From assembly GCA_963678445.1 (NCBI GenBank), contig OY782877.1, positions 372,001 through 436,000 on the forward strand: a DNA stretch of 64,000 nucleotides, written 5' to 3'. The stretch is from G963678445 sp963678445 (GTDB taxonomy: Bacteria; Hydrogenedentota; Hydrogenedentia; Hydrogenedentales; G963678445). Positions 52,256 through 61,300 of this stretch are shown piece after piece. The position numbers were made by a program, and so were the translations under genes. The number at the start of each line of letters is the position of its first letter. Within the stretch, counting starts at the first letter, position 1. The notes beneath the pieces are model-generated. The model was not told the origin of the DNA, ran no database searches, and worked only from the letters and a program-made list of their open reading frames with translations.

Positions 52256-53482
52256 TTACACTAGGTCGGACGTTTCCCTCTCCTGCACTGTTAAATCATG
52301 GCCATGCATCTTCAGCAGGTTCAGTGCATTGTTGAGAAAGAAGCCTTCCCGCACCGCTGGCATCTCCTCCGTACCTACCAGCGCTCGTGCTATCATCACC
52401 GGCAGCGGATGGAAAGGCCAATCGGAACCAAAAAGAATTTTCTCTTTGTCGTAGCGTTTAAAAATATCTCGAATCGCATAGGCTGGCTGTCCCGATACGC
52501 CCAACCACACTTGATCCTCAAACATTCGCGCCACCGCCAGTGCCGCATCCCGCCGCCGAATCCCCGTATGCGCAAAAATCATCCGCAGATTCGGAAACGC
52601 ATGCAATGCCTTCACATAGCGCTCCGGCTCCGCTGTATATTTCATAAACGGCAACTCACTCCCGGTATATCCCACATGCGCCAGCACCAACACATTATTC
52701 GCCGCACACCATTCAAACAAGGCCATGGCATGCTTATTGTCCGGGGCCATAAACTGGAACTCCGGATGATACTTCAAGGCCATCGCTCCCTGCTCGAACT
52801 GCCACTCCAGAAACGCTATCTTATCTTCCCCCCAGGGATACGGATATATTGCTGCAAAGGGAATAAAGCGGTCATCCAACGGCGCCGCCTGCATTGTGTC
52901 CCGTGCGTGGTGCGAAAAAAACGGGATTTCAATCGGAAGCAGACATGCATTCCTGCACTGCATACGATCCATTTCCGCACTCAGATTTGCCGCCGTCTGG
53001 CTGCGGTTCCGCTCCGGGGTCCACAACAACGTTGTCAACATTTCCCAGGTAATCGAGCGCCCCTCAGCTGAGGTAGGATGCCCCTGCGCAAACAAAACAT
53101 CCTGCGGCGTCTCGTAATTATAAAAATACTGCACCTCGCTCCGACGCTGCATGTTAATCGGCAATCCCAATCCATAGCGCCATCCCAAATGAACATGGCA
53201 ATCAAAAATTGGCGGCAATCCCATATCCGTGCGTAGCACCAACTCATTCTGTGCATTCTTTTCAAACCATGGAAGACGATCTAACTCCGACATATACTGG
53301 ATACGTAATGCGGCAAAACTCTTGAACGCGTCCCCGTCCGCTGGGGATATCCACTGTGCATCCAGTTTCGATGCAGCAGCACTCGATGACGCTACGCCCC
53401 CTCCACCCAACATGCCCGCCAAAAAACCTTTACCCGACTTCTTCAAAAATGTGCGGCGTGCGAACAACGTCTTCTTTGACAT
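52256..53482 (-). CDS. Tat-exported amidohydrolase (ACMSD-like, amidohydrolase 2 family)
   Basis: A 408-residue protein with a twin-arginine signal (ARRTFLKKSGKGFLAGMLGGGG). The TIM-barrel metal motifs are IFDCHVHLGW near residue 93, ALKYHPEFQF, VLAHVGYTG, MIFAHTGIRRRD and LFGSDWPFHPLP. The set matches amidohydrolase-related family PF04909 (decarboxylases and lactonases such as ACMSD). Substrate unknown; export is unusual for ACMSD itself. AGGAG upstream of ATG. Tail-to-tail with mrfB. Confidence 0.85.
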   Translation of the reverse strand: MSKKTLFARRTFLKKSGKGFLAGMLGGGGVASSSAAASKLDAQWISPADGDAFKSFAALRIQYMSELDRLPWFEKNAQNELVLRTDMGLPPIFDCHVHLGWRYGLGLPINMQRRSEVQYFYNYETPQDVLFAQGHPTSAEGRSITWEMLTTLLWTPERNRSQTAANLSAEMDRMQCRNACLLPIEIPFFSHHARDTMQAAPLDDRFIPFAAIYPYPWGEDKIAFLEWQFEQGAMALKYHPEFQFMAPDNKHAMALFEWCAANNVLVLAHVGYTGSELPFMKYTAEPERYVKALHAFPNLRMIFAHTGIRRRDAALAVARMFEDQVWLGVSGQPAYAIRDIFKRYDKEKILFGSDWPFHPLPVMIARALVGTEEMPAVREGFFLNNALNLLKMHGHDLTVQERETSDLV

Positions 53483-53532
53483 ATCATGCTCCTCCCGACC
53501 CCGTCCTGAGACTATTCAAGCGTAATCCAGAC

Positions 53533-53587
53533 AAAAAAAAGCGTGCCGGAAAGACGGCATAGCACCTAGCCCTTCCCACACGCTTCC
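53533..53587 (-). terminator. Probable rho-independent terminator after the SPFH pair
   Basis: On the minus strand AAGCGTG pairs with CACGCTT around a partly paired 30-base loop (inner GCCG...CGGC), followed by a run of eight T. It lies about 40 bases after the SPFH lipoprotein stop codon. Confidence 0.7.
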
Positions 53588-53624
53588 ATAGCCATCATAC
53601 CCCGAAAGGCACTAGGCTGCAAGA

Positions 53625-54659
53625 TTATTTCTTCTGGATTCCTTTCAGCCCGTAGTACTTTAGCAGCTCATTCACATCCGTTGAACGAACATCCAGCCCA
53701 TTACCACCGCCTACAGGGAGCATCACAATCGGCTTACCTTTCAAGGCTCTGGCAAATTCCAATTTAACCATTGCCTCGCCACCACTGCCCGCCAACGCCT
53801 CATTCATCTTCAAAATACCTTCCGCCTCCGCCTTACCTTCCGCCAAAATCGCCTGCGCCACCTGCTCCTGTTGCTCAAAATAGGCATCTGCTTCAATCAC
53901 CGCCCGCCGGTATTCCCCATTCGCCTCCGCCTTCACTTTCTCGATCTCCGCGCGCGCCTTCTCCACCAGCGTACGAAACTCCTCCTCTGTTGCACGCGTT
54001 TCCGATTTTAATTTTTCCGTCTCCTGATCCGCCACCTTCTTTTCCTCAATTGCCTTCTGATACGCTGGATTAAACTTATAATCCCGCGTACCGACACGCT
54101 CCACCACAACCCCATAGGGCTCCAGAATCGCATTCAGGACTTCCCGCACCTCCTCAGCCTTCTCCGTACGCTTTTCCGACACATAAAAGTCTTCCGTATT
54201 CAACTGTCCAAAAATATCCCGCGGCTTACTACGCGTCACCGTGCGCACCACCCGCTCGCGCAACTCTTGATCCGTTGTGGCGACATTTTGCAGGATAAAC
54301 GGTGCCTTTTCCGGAATAATCCGGTACGAGATAGTCACATCCAGGCCGATGTCGTTTCCGTCAATTGTCTTAAACAGCAACTCATCATTGCCATACCGGT
54401 CCCCACGTCCAACCTCCTGCGTCATTTCCAGATTCTGCAAACGCGTATCAAACGTATGCCAATCTGTCACAAGCGGATTAAAAAAATGTGTCGAACCCGG
54501 GCTGTAGATCTTGTCCTCGATCCCTTTCTCGCCCAGCAACGACCACTTCACCGTACGCACGCCCACCTCCGTCGAATCTGTCTTATACGGCGCACAGCCT
54601 GCCACGGAAAACACCATCAGCAAACCCAAACTTACTATCATCCATCGTTGCATACTCAT
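53625..54659 (-). CDS. SPFH-domain (prohibitin/HflC-like) lipoprotein
   Basis: A 344-residue SPFH/Band 7 protein. Instead of a membrane anchor it has a lipoprotein signal ending in SVAGC, so it should be lipid-anchored outside the cytoplasm. The SPFH domain (about 25-205) shows IYSPGSTHFFNPLVTDWHTF, NDIGLDVTISYRI and LNAILEPYGVVVERVGTRD; a long coiled coil follows (about 205-285, KVADQETEKLKSETRATEEE, AEGKAEAEGIL). It overlaps the upstream SPFH gene by four bases (ATGA). The pair resembles HflK/HflC, which cage FtsH, or a stomatin-type scaffold; ftsH is not in the window. Confidence 0.85.
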   Translation of the reverse strand: MSMQRWMIVSLGLLMVFSVAGCAPYKTDSTEVGVRTVKWSLLGEKGIEDKIYSPGSTHFFNPLVTDWHTFDTRLQNLEMTQEVGRGDRYGNDELLFKTIDGNDIGLDVTISYRIIPEKAPFILQNVATTDQELRERVVRTVTRSKPRDIFGQLNTEDFYVSEKRTEKAEEVREVLNAILEPYGVVVERVGTRDYKFNPAYQKAIEEKKVADQETEKLKSETRATEEEFRTLVEKARAEIEKVKAEANGEYRRAVIEADAYFEQQEQVAQAILAEGKAEAEGILKMNEALAGSGGEAMVKLEFARALKGKPIVMLPVGGGNGLDVRSTDVNELLKYYGLKGIQKK

Positions 54660-55939
54660 TGCTGCACCTCCTCTTGCACAAATTCAGGTTCCACAACATC
54701 TCCTCCGTTCTCCACGACCGCCTCCGGTGTCAACGAAGACCCACTCGGCGCACGCTCCTCCAAGATCCTAGAGGACGTCGGCGTCACTTGTGGACGCAAC
54801 GGAGGTATTTCCTCCCCTTCCTCCACCATCGCCCCCCCAAAGATGTGCCACAAATCATCCAAACGCAATGGGTTCACACTTCCTTCGCCGCCCGTGGGCA
54901 ACAGAATCGTTTCCAAGCCCTTCAGCACCTGCGCCATCTCCAGGGCCACCATCCGATCCGCCCCCAGCGCCTGCATGGCCGTATTCTTCAACTCCGTCTT
55001 TTGCGCCTCAGCCAACTGCACCAACAAATCTGCCTCGGCCTGTTTGCGGCGCACGTACAACTCCTTCTCCGCATCCTTACGCACCTTATATGCGTCCCCC
55101 TCCTCCAACGTAACCTTTACCTGCATCTGCCCCTCCATACGCACCCGATTCAGATTCTGCTCCTCCATCGCTGCTTTACGCTTCGACTGATTCGTAAACA
55201 CCAACTGATCCTGCAGCTTCTTATCCTCAATATTCTGCTGAATGGCCTCACTATATTTGAAATAGCGCACCATCACATGATCCACATGAATTCCCTTCGC
55301 CTCCATCTCCTTATTCAACAATTCCTGCGCCAAATTTGCCTTTTCCACCCGCAACGGACTGTTATAAAACTCCTCCGTTGTAAGCTCACCCAGCGCCTGC
55401 TTCAAGATTGGTTCCGCTTTCGGCAAAATTCCCTGATGCAAATACTGCATCCCCGGTCCCAACTTCGTCACCACCAGATACGGGTCCGAAATCCGATACA
55501 AAATCGTCACATCCACATCCACATAAAAGCCATCCGACGTCTGAATCTTCGCCGGATGCTCATAATACACCGACGAACTGAGTTGCGCCCCCGTCTTCGC
55601 CGTATTCGGCGACACCTGCGTCAACTCCAAAACCTGCACATGCCTCGGCAACCGATGGATCTTCTGAAAACCAAACGGCATCACAAAAGCCAGCCCCGGC
55701 TCATACACCTTTTCCTGAATACCTCGAGTGGCCCCAATCTGCACTTCCTTGATTCCAAACTCATTGGGCCGCACATACTCTAAAAACATCGAATATAACG
55801 CCCCCACCACCACCACAAATACCACGACAACAAACGCCATTCCTTTCAATTTCCACGGCAGCCCCCCAAGCGGCAGGCGCAGCGGCGTCCGCCCCCCGCC
55901 CTTTTCATCACCCACAAATTCTGGTTTCTTAAACGTCAT
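54656..55939 (-). CDS. SPFH-domain (prohibitin/HflK-like) membrane protein
   Basis: A 427-residue partner of the downstream SPFH lipoprotein. A single membrane segment (about 34-53, AFVVVVFVVVVGALYSMF) precedes the SPFH domain (RPNEFGIKEVQIG, YEPGLAFVMPFGFQKIHRLP, VDVDVTILYRISDPYLV, EMEAKGIHVDHVMVRYFKYS). A coiled coil (about 255-350) and a Pro/Glu-rich tail of some 60 residues follow. The two genes overlap and are surely co-translated. Likely role: large ring or cage at membrane microdomains. AGGAG upstream of the ATG. Confidence 0.87.
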   Translation of the reverse strand: MTFKKPEFVGDEKGGGRTPLRLPLGGLPWKLKGMAFVVVVFVVVVGALYSMFLEYVRPNEFGIKEVQIGATRGIQEKVYEPGLAFVMPFGFQKIHRLPRHVQVLELTQVSPNTAKTGAQLSSSVYYEHPAKIQTSDGFYVDVDVTILYRISDPYLVVTKLGPGMQYLHQGILPKAEPILKQALGELTTEEFYNSPLRVEKANLAQELLNKEMEAKGIHVDHVMVRYFKYSEAIQQNIEDKKLQDQLVFTNQSKRKAAMEEQNLNRVRMEGQMQVKVTLEEGDAYKVRKDAEKELYVRRKQAEADLLVQLAEAQKTELKNTAMQALGADRMVALEMAQVLKGLETILLPTGGEGSVNPLRLDDLWHIFGGAMVEEGEEIPPLRPQVTPTSSRILEERAPSGSSLTPEAVVENGGDVVEPEFVQEEVQQ

Positions 55940-56383
55940 AACCCAGCTCCTTTATTTGAATCATTAAAAGCTTTCTCCCCCTAACTACACCTCGCCCGAT
56001 CAAAAAATTCATTCTACTCTTCTATTAGCTCAAAATATACCCTCTTCCATCTTTACACCATTGTTAACATTCTTGATTGATACAACTACGGCACGGTTCA
56101 CAGGTTTGGAGAAAATATGACCGTGGCCAAAAAATAGCAGTATCGCATTGTTAATGCATGCGGGAACAGGGTGGAGCTTTGCTTATTTTTGCCTTTGGGG
56201 TTTGCCAGTACCTGAAGAAATCCAATGGTTGCAACACAACAGCCAGTACCACAGGCAATACGGATGTTCCTATCCGTCCTGCTCCTTAAAAAATCTTGTT
56301 TTATATACCCACTTTGGGGATGCCAGTACGTACAGCGGTCCTGACGCATATCTTGCTATGCGTCAGGACCGCGAAATCGATTT
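55940..56383. other. Intergenic region between katA and the SPFH genes
   Basis: About 440 bases without a supported gene or repeat copy. It should contain the SPFH operon promoter, which I could not pick out with confidence, and it carries the strong hairpin after katA. Confidence 0.5.
56335..56372 (-). terminator. Perfect 16-bp inverted repeat after katA
   Basis: GCGGTCCTGACGCATA / TATGCGTCAGGACCGC with a 6-base loop begins 12 bases after the katA stop codon. No T-run follows on the minus strand, so it is either a terminator working without one, an mRNA-stabilising hairpin, or a protein site. Confidence 0.6.
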
Positions 56384-57847
56384 CTACTCTTTTGGTACTT
56401 TATCCATGGAAATACCGAGTGCCTTCGCAACTCCTTCTCCATAGGCAGGGTCGGCTTTGAAGCAATTTCCGATGTGGCGAATCTTGACCATTTCAGGCGC
56501 CTCTTCCATAGCACGGGCTGTATTCTCAAACAGGGCCTGTTGTTGTTCGGGATTCATCAACCGAAACAGGTTGCCAGGTTGCGAATAATAGTCGTCATCA
56601 TCTTCACGATGATTCCAGTGATCCGCCATACCCTCCAGCTTCAAAGGCGGCTCGCGAAAGTCCGGTTGTTCTTGCCATTCCTCGTAACTGTTCGGCTCAT
56701 AGCCAAGGGTGCCGCCGTAGTTCTCATCAACGCGCATCTGACCGTCGCGATGAAAACTATGAAATGGGCAACGCGGACGATTGACCGGAATCAAGTGGTG
56801 ATTAACCCCCAGGCGATAGCGTTGCGCATCGCCATAGGAGAACAAACGCCCTTGAAGCATCTTGTCGGGTGAGAAGCCAATACCGGGCACGATGCTCGCA
56901 GGATTAAAGGCGGACTGCTCGACGTCGGCAAAATAGTTTTCCGGGTTCTTGTTTAGCTCAAGCACGCCCACATCGATTAACGGGTATTCTTTATGGGGCC
57001 AGACTTTGGTCAGATCGAAAGGATTGAATGGGAAATCGGCGGCTGCCGCTTCTGGAATAACCTGAATCTTCATATCCCACTTGGGAAAATCCCCTTTTTC
57101 AATGCTTTCAAAAAGATCCCGCTGATTGCTCTCACGGCACTTGCCGATGACGGCTTCGGCCTCTGCATCTGTCAGGCATTCAATACCCTGCTGGGTTTTG
57201 AGATGGAATTTAACCCAGAATCGTTCGTTATTGGCATTAATAAGGCTGAAGGTGTGGCTGCCGTACCCATTCATGTGGCGATACGACCTTGGGATACCAC
57301 GCTCGCTCATCGTGATGGTAACCTGATGCAATGCCTCGGGCAATGAAGTCCAAAAATCCCAATTATTGCGTGCACTACGCAGGTTTGTCTTCGGGTCACG
57401 TTTGACAGCGTGATTCAAATCCGGAAACTTGAGCGGATCGCGCAGGAAAAATACAGGCGTGTTGTTGCCGACCAAATCCCAGTTGCCTTCCTCCGTATAA
57501 AACTTGATAGCAAAACCACGGATATCGCGCTCGGCGTCCGCAGCGCCGCGTTCACCTGCTACCGTCGAAAACCGAACGAATACATCGGTTTTCTTTCCCA
57601 CCTCTGAAAAAACCTTTGCCTTGGTATACTGCGTAATGTCATGCGTTACAGTAAAGGCGCCATATGCGCCTGAACCTTTGGCATGCATACGCCGTTCGGG
57701 AATAACCTCACGATCAAAATGTCCCAGCTTTTCCAGATACCAGACATCCTGAAGCAATTGAGGGCCCCGCGGTCCTGCCGTCATTATATTCTGGTTGTCG
57801 GGCACGGGCGCCCCCGTCACATTGGTGAGCTTTTTCTTTTTCTTCAT
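56384..57847 (-). CDS. katA: Catalase (monofunctional, small-subunit clade)
   Basis: A 487-residue haem catalase splitting hydrogen peroxide. It shows the distal His motif RRMHAKGSGAYG, RFSTVAGERGAADAERDIRGFA, the distal Asn in LVGNNTPVFFLRDP, and the proximal haem-ligand Tyr motif RLFSYGDAQRYRLG. Length fits the small-subunit group. The ATG at 57847 follows a G-rich site (AAAGGGGGTG); an upstream start adds 16 unlikely residues. It has its own promoter with an approximately 130-base leader and is monocistronic, ending in a strong hairpin. Confidence 0.96.
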   Translation of the reverse strand: MKKKKKLTNVTGAPVPDNQNIMTAGPRGPQLLQDVWYLEKLGHFDREVIPERRMHAKGSGAYGAFTVTHDITQYTKAKVFSEVGKKTDVFVRFSTVAGERGAADAERDIRGFAIKFYTEEGNWDLVGNNTPVFFLRDPLKFPDLNHAVKRDPKTNLRSARNNWDFWTSLPEALHQVTITMSERGIPRSYRHMNGYGSHTFSLINANNERFWVKFHLKTQQGIECLTDAEAEAVIGKCRESNQRDLFESIEKGDFPKWDMKIQVIPEAAAADFPFNPFDLTKVWPHKEYPLIDVGVLELNKNPENYFADVEQSAFNPASIVPGIGFSPDKMLQGRLFSYGDAQRYRLGVNHHLIPVNRPRCPFHSFHRDGQMRVDENYGGTLGYEPNSYEEWQEQPDFREPPLKLEGMADHWNHREDDDDYYSQPGNLFRLMNPEQQQALFENTARAMEEAPEMVKIRHIGNCFKADPAYGEGVAKALGISMDKVPKE

Positions 57848-58338
57848 GAATACACCCCCTTTAAAATCCCCTAACCTCGATACATTCACGCACACAGGCT
57901 ACACAGCTTTGCGTTTTTTTTTGAGACCGGCGTTCTAGAAACTACCTAAAGACAATAACGTGCAGCTCACTCCCCTATACGCATTAAATCTCATCTTGTC
58001 TTTTATGTCAACGCCTCCCGAATGGGCGAAGTAAACAAACCGCGCAAAAAAAGCGTTATTTATCCATCAACTGGGGAACTTTTTGTTTCTTGACAGAAAT
58101 CCCATGCCCTGCTGCTAAATGTAATCTAAAACACACACGGAGTATTGATAAAAAACCGAGATATTGCTATAGTACCAGAGCGGTAGGAAGTCAGAAACGC
58201 TCACAGGGGTGGAAGATAACGGTCGTTTCTTCACGGAGAAGAAAAGTCGATTTCTGTACTTGTGTTTTTGAGAGCACAAATGCGGGTGGCGCGCTCAGTA
58301 AGAATTACGCGGAAGACGCTAGATCCGAGGAAAGCTTC
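57848..58338. other. Divergent region between katA and the large exported protein
   Basis: Carries the katA leader and promoter on the minus strand. The right part (58012-58338) is an open frame continuous with the large protein, but it has no Shine-Dalgarno sequence at its first ATG and the peptide is unlike an export signal, so I treat it as untranslated. Confidence 0.55.
57983..58011 (-). promoter_or_regulatory. Sigma-70 promoter of katA
   Basis: On the minus strand TTGACA (58006-58011), 17 bases, TTTAAT (57983-57988). No PerR- or OxyR-like box was recognised around it. Confidence 0.7.
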
Positions 58339-61300
58339 GTGAGCCAATATAGCGGGTGTATTAAAGTAGTACGATTTTCGTTTTGCATATACCGTACAAT
58401 TGCGGTATTTCTCTGCCTCTTAGGGGGGCATTTAAGGGGGCAAGCCGACCCTGCTGTCTGTAGTGCCGTGCAATGCCGCTTCAACAGCGATTTCTCTTTT
58501 GTCATTGGCGGCGCTTCGTATAATGACGCGGATGGAAATCCACAGATCGGAAGTCAGTTCCAATGGGAAATCAACGAAACACCTGGTGAATGGCGTCCCG
58601 TTGCGGAAGGCATCCTGCTTCCTTTTGACGAGTCCCCCAATGGAGCTTCGGGGGAACAACCCAACAAGGCACTGGATCTGGCTTATACAGAAGGACGCTG
58701 GGGGAAGGCCCTGCAGATGAACGCGGGTGCGGTGCTGGCTTATCCGTGCGCGTACAATTTCGACGTGAACAGTGGCACCATTGAAATGTGGATTGCCACG
58801 CGTGAGGATGGTGACGCAGCCATTTATACGGACACTGCGCATTATTTGTTTCATTACCAGGCGGCGAATAGCGACCGCCTGATTCTGATGCAGGAGAAGG
58901 ATACGGGTATCCTAACGTTGGGTGGCGATACCAATGGGGTGTGGCAAAGCGCCCATCACTACACAGCTTCAATGCATACGTGGAAAGCCTATGAATGGCA
59001 TCATTTGGCGTGCACCTTTTCACGTGATGAAAACTGTATGCGGCTTTATCTGGATGGACACCGCGTCGCTGATTCTGGCACCAACGGGTATCAGCCGCCC
59101 CCAGCTACGGGAACGCAGTTTAACATCGGGGGAGATATCTGGGGACATGCAGCGCATTATCTGATCGATCAGGTGCGTATCTCAGGCTATGTGGCGACAG
59201 ATGCGGAAATCGCAGCACGCGCTCATACGCAGCAGACCTATCAACCCAACGAAATCTGGCAGGCAAACACGTTGGAGCCAGGGGACACAATCGCTTATCG
59301 GTATCAACCTTTCGATGGCAATGAAACCAGCAATGCGTGTACCAGCGTCACATTATCCTTTCCGGGAGTCCCCCTTAGCAATCCGCAACCCGACAGCACC
59401 CTGTTGCCTGCAGGCACTACCAGCCTTGATTTAAAAGTCACTTCTACGACAAACACACAATGTCGCTACGCTGTGGGAACGCCGCAACCGTATGCCGTTA
59501 TGACACCGTTTGAGTATGGGGAGAACACTACCGCGCATGAAACACATATCACAGGACTTGATTCGGACCCCAATACGATAAATAACGTATATGTGCGCTG
59601 TGCCGCTGCACCGGAATATGTTTTGCACCTGCGGTATCGTTCTCTATCCTATGCCGATCCCTCTTTCCCACGCACCGCCAATCTTTGGGGCTCGGGCTGG
59701 ATGGCGCAAAAAGGTCTCGATTACTGCGCTAAAATTGACTTGTGGCTGGGCGCGGATTTTAATAGTGGGCAAATTGAAGCGCTACGCACGCTCAACCCCC
59801 ATATCCGTATTCTTACCTCCTATAGCGCTATGGAGGCAGAGGGACTGCCGGATGAGTATTATCTGAAAGATGTCAATGGCAATCGTTTCGAATCCTGGCC
59901 GGGTTTTTACAAGCTCAACCTTACCAAATTCTATGTCGCGGAATATCAGGCGCAGCAGATCTGCCAGCAAATTCTGAACGCGGACCTCATGGTTGACGGC
60001 TGCTTTATCGACAATGCTTTTTTTACACAATCGTGGGACACAACGGACATCTTCGGTAGTTATTTCCTTTATGACACCGATGAGAATGGCGTGGCTGATA
60101 CGGCAGACGCCCTGGACGTCGCGTGGCGTGCGGGCATGATGCATATGATGGAAACGTTTCGTGAACGCATGCCCTACGCACTGGTCTCGGAACATGCCGC
60201 AGGAATTGAGGAGCTGGGTGTTACCGAATGGTTCAATGGGCAAAGCCTGGGCTTCATGACGACAGACGTGCTGGAAGGCAAGGAGCATTTTGCAGACCTC
60301 CTGAACACATACACGGCGTGGCAGGAACATGCCGTTTCGCCCCCTATCGTCAGCATTGAGTCGGCTGTGCCAGACCAGATCGCGTATGGCTATGGATATC
60401 AACCCGTCGACGATATGCCGCCCGCTACTTTAGAATTTGCGGAGCATTATTACCCTTACATGCGTTTTGGGCTTGCGTTTACCTTGATGAATGATGGCTA
60501 TTTCATGCATGAATTGGGCGATATCCGGCACGGCGATGACTGGTGGTACGATGAACTGGATTTTGATTTGGGCAGTCCCCTGGAGAAAGCACAGCATAGT
60601 GCCTCTGTCAGCACTCCAAACCTGCTGACGTGTGCGGATTTTGAAGGCGATTGGGAAAGCGGGGCCTGGGCGTTTCAGGTACAAAGCACCGCAGGATCGG
60701 CGGCAACCGTCTCACGCGAAACACAAACCTCGTACGAAGGCTTTGCAAGTATCCGAACAGATATCACCGCGGCTTCCGGTGAGCCGTGGCATGTTGCCTT
60801 CTTCCAAAATGACCGTTCCCTGGAAAAAAATGTCGACTACGAGCTCATCTTCTGCGCCAAGGCCGATCAGGACTGCTATATCACGGTAGCTGCTCAAAAG
60901 GATTGTCCTGATTACGAATTCCTCGGCTTGTATCGTCGTATGCCCATCGATACCACCTGGCATGAATACCGCGTCACTTTTACCGCTTCCGAAACCACCT
61001 CCGATGCCCGAATCCAGTTTCTTATGGGCGAAAAAACGGGTAACATCTGGCTCGATCATGTGCGACTCTGTACGCGCCCAGCCGATGTGTGGCAGCGGCA
61101 TTTTGAAAACGGGCTGGTGCTTTTAAATGGAACGCAAACCCCTCAGACCATCACGTTAGAAACCGAATACCAACGGCTGATAGGTAATCAGGCCGCGCGC
61201 TATGAATACATCCTTGATGACAGTGACGCGGCCTTCTCCTGTGCGGGAGACTGGACCACACAAAGGCTTAGTACGGAGGAATGGAAGGCGGTTGCCCCTT

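Noticed and set aside
58090..58338. 83-residue N-terminal extension of the large exported protein
   Set aside because: No ribosome site at its ATG and it would place the signal peptide internally; the GTG at 58339 has GAGGAAA and leads straight into a signal peptide.
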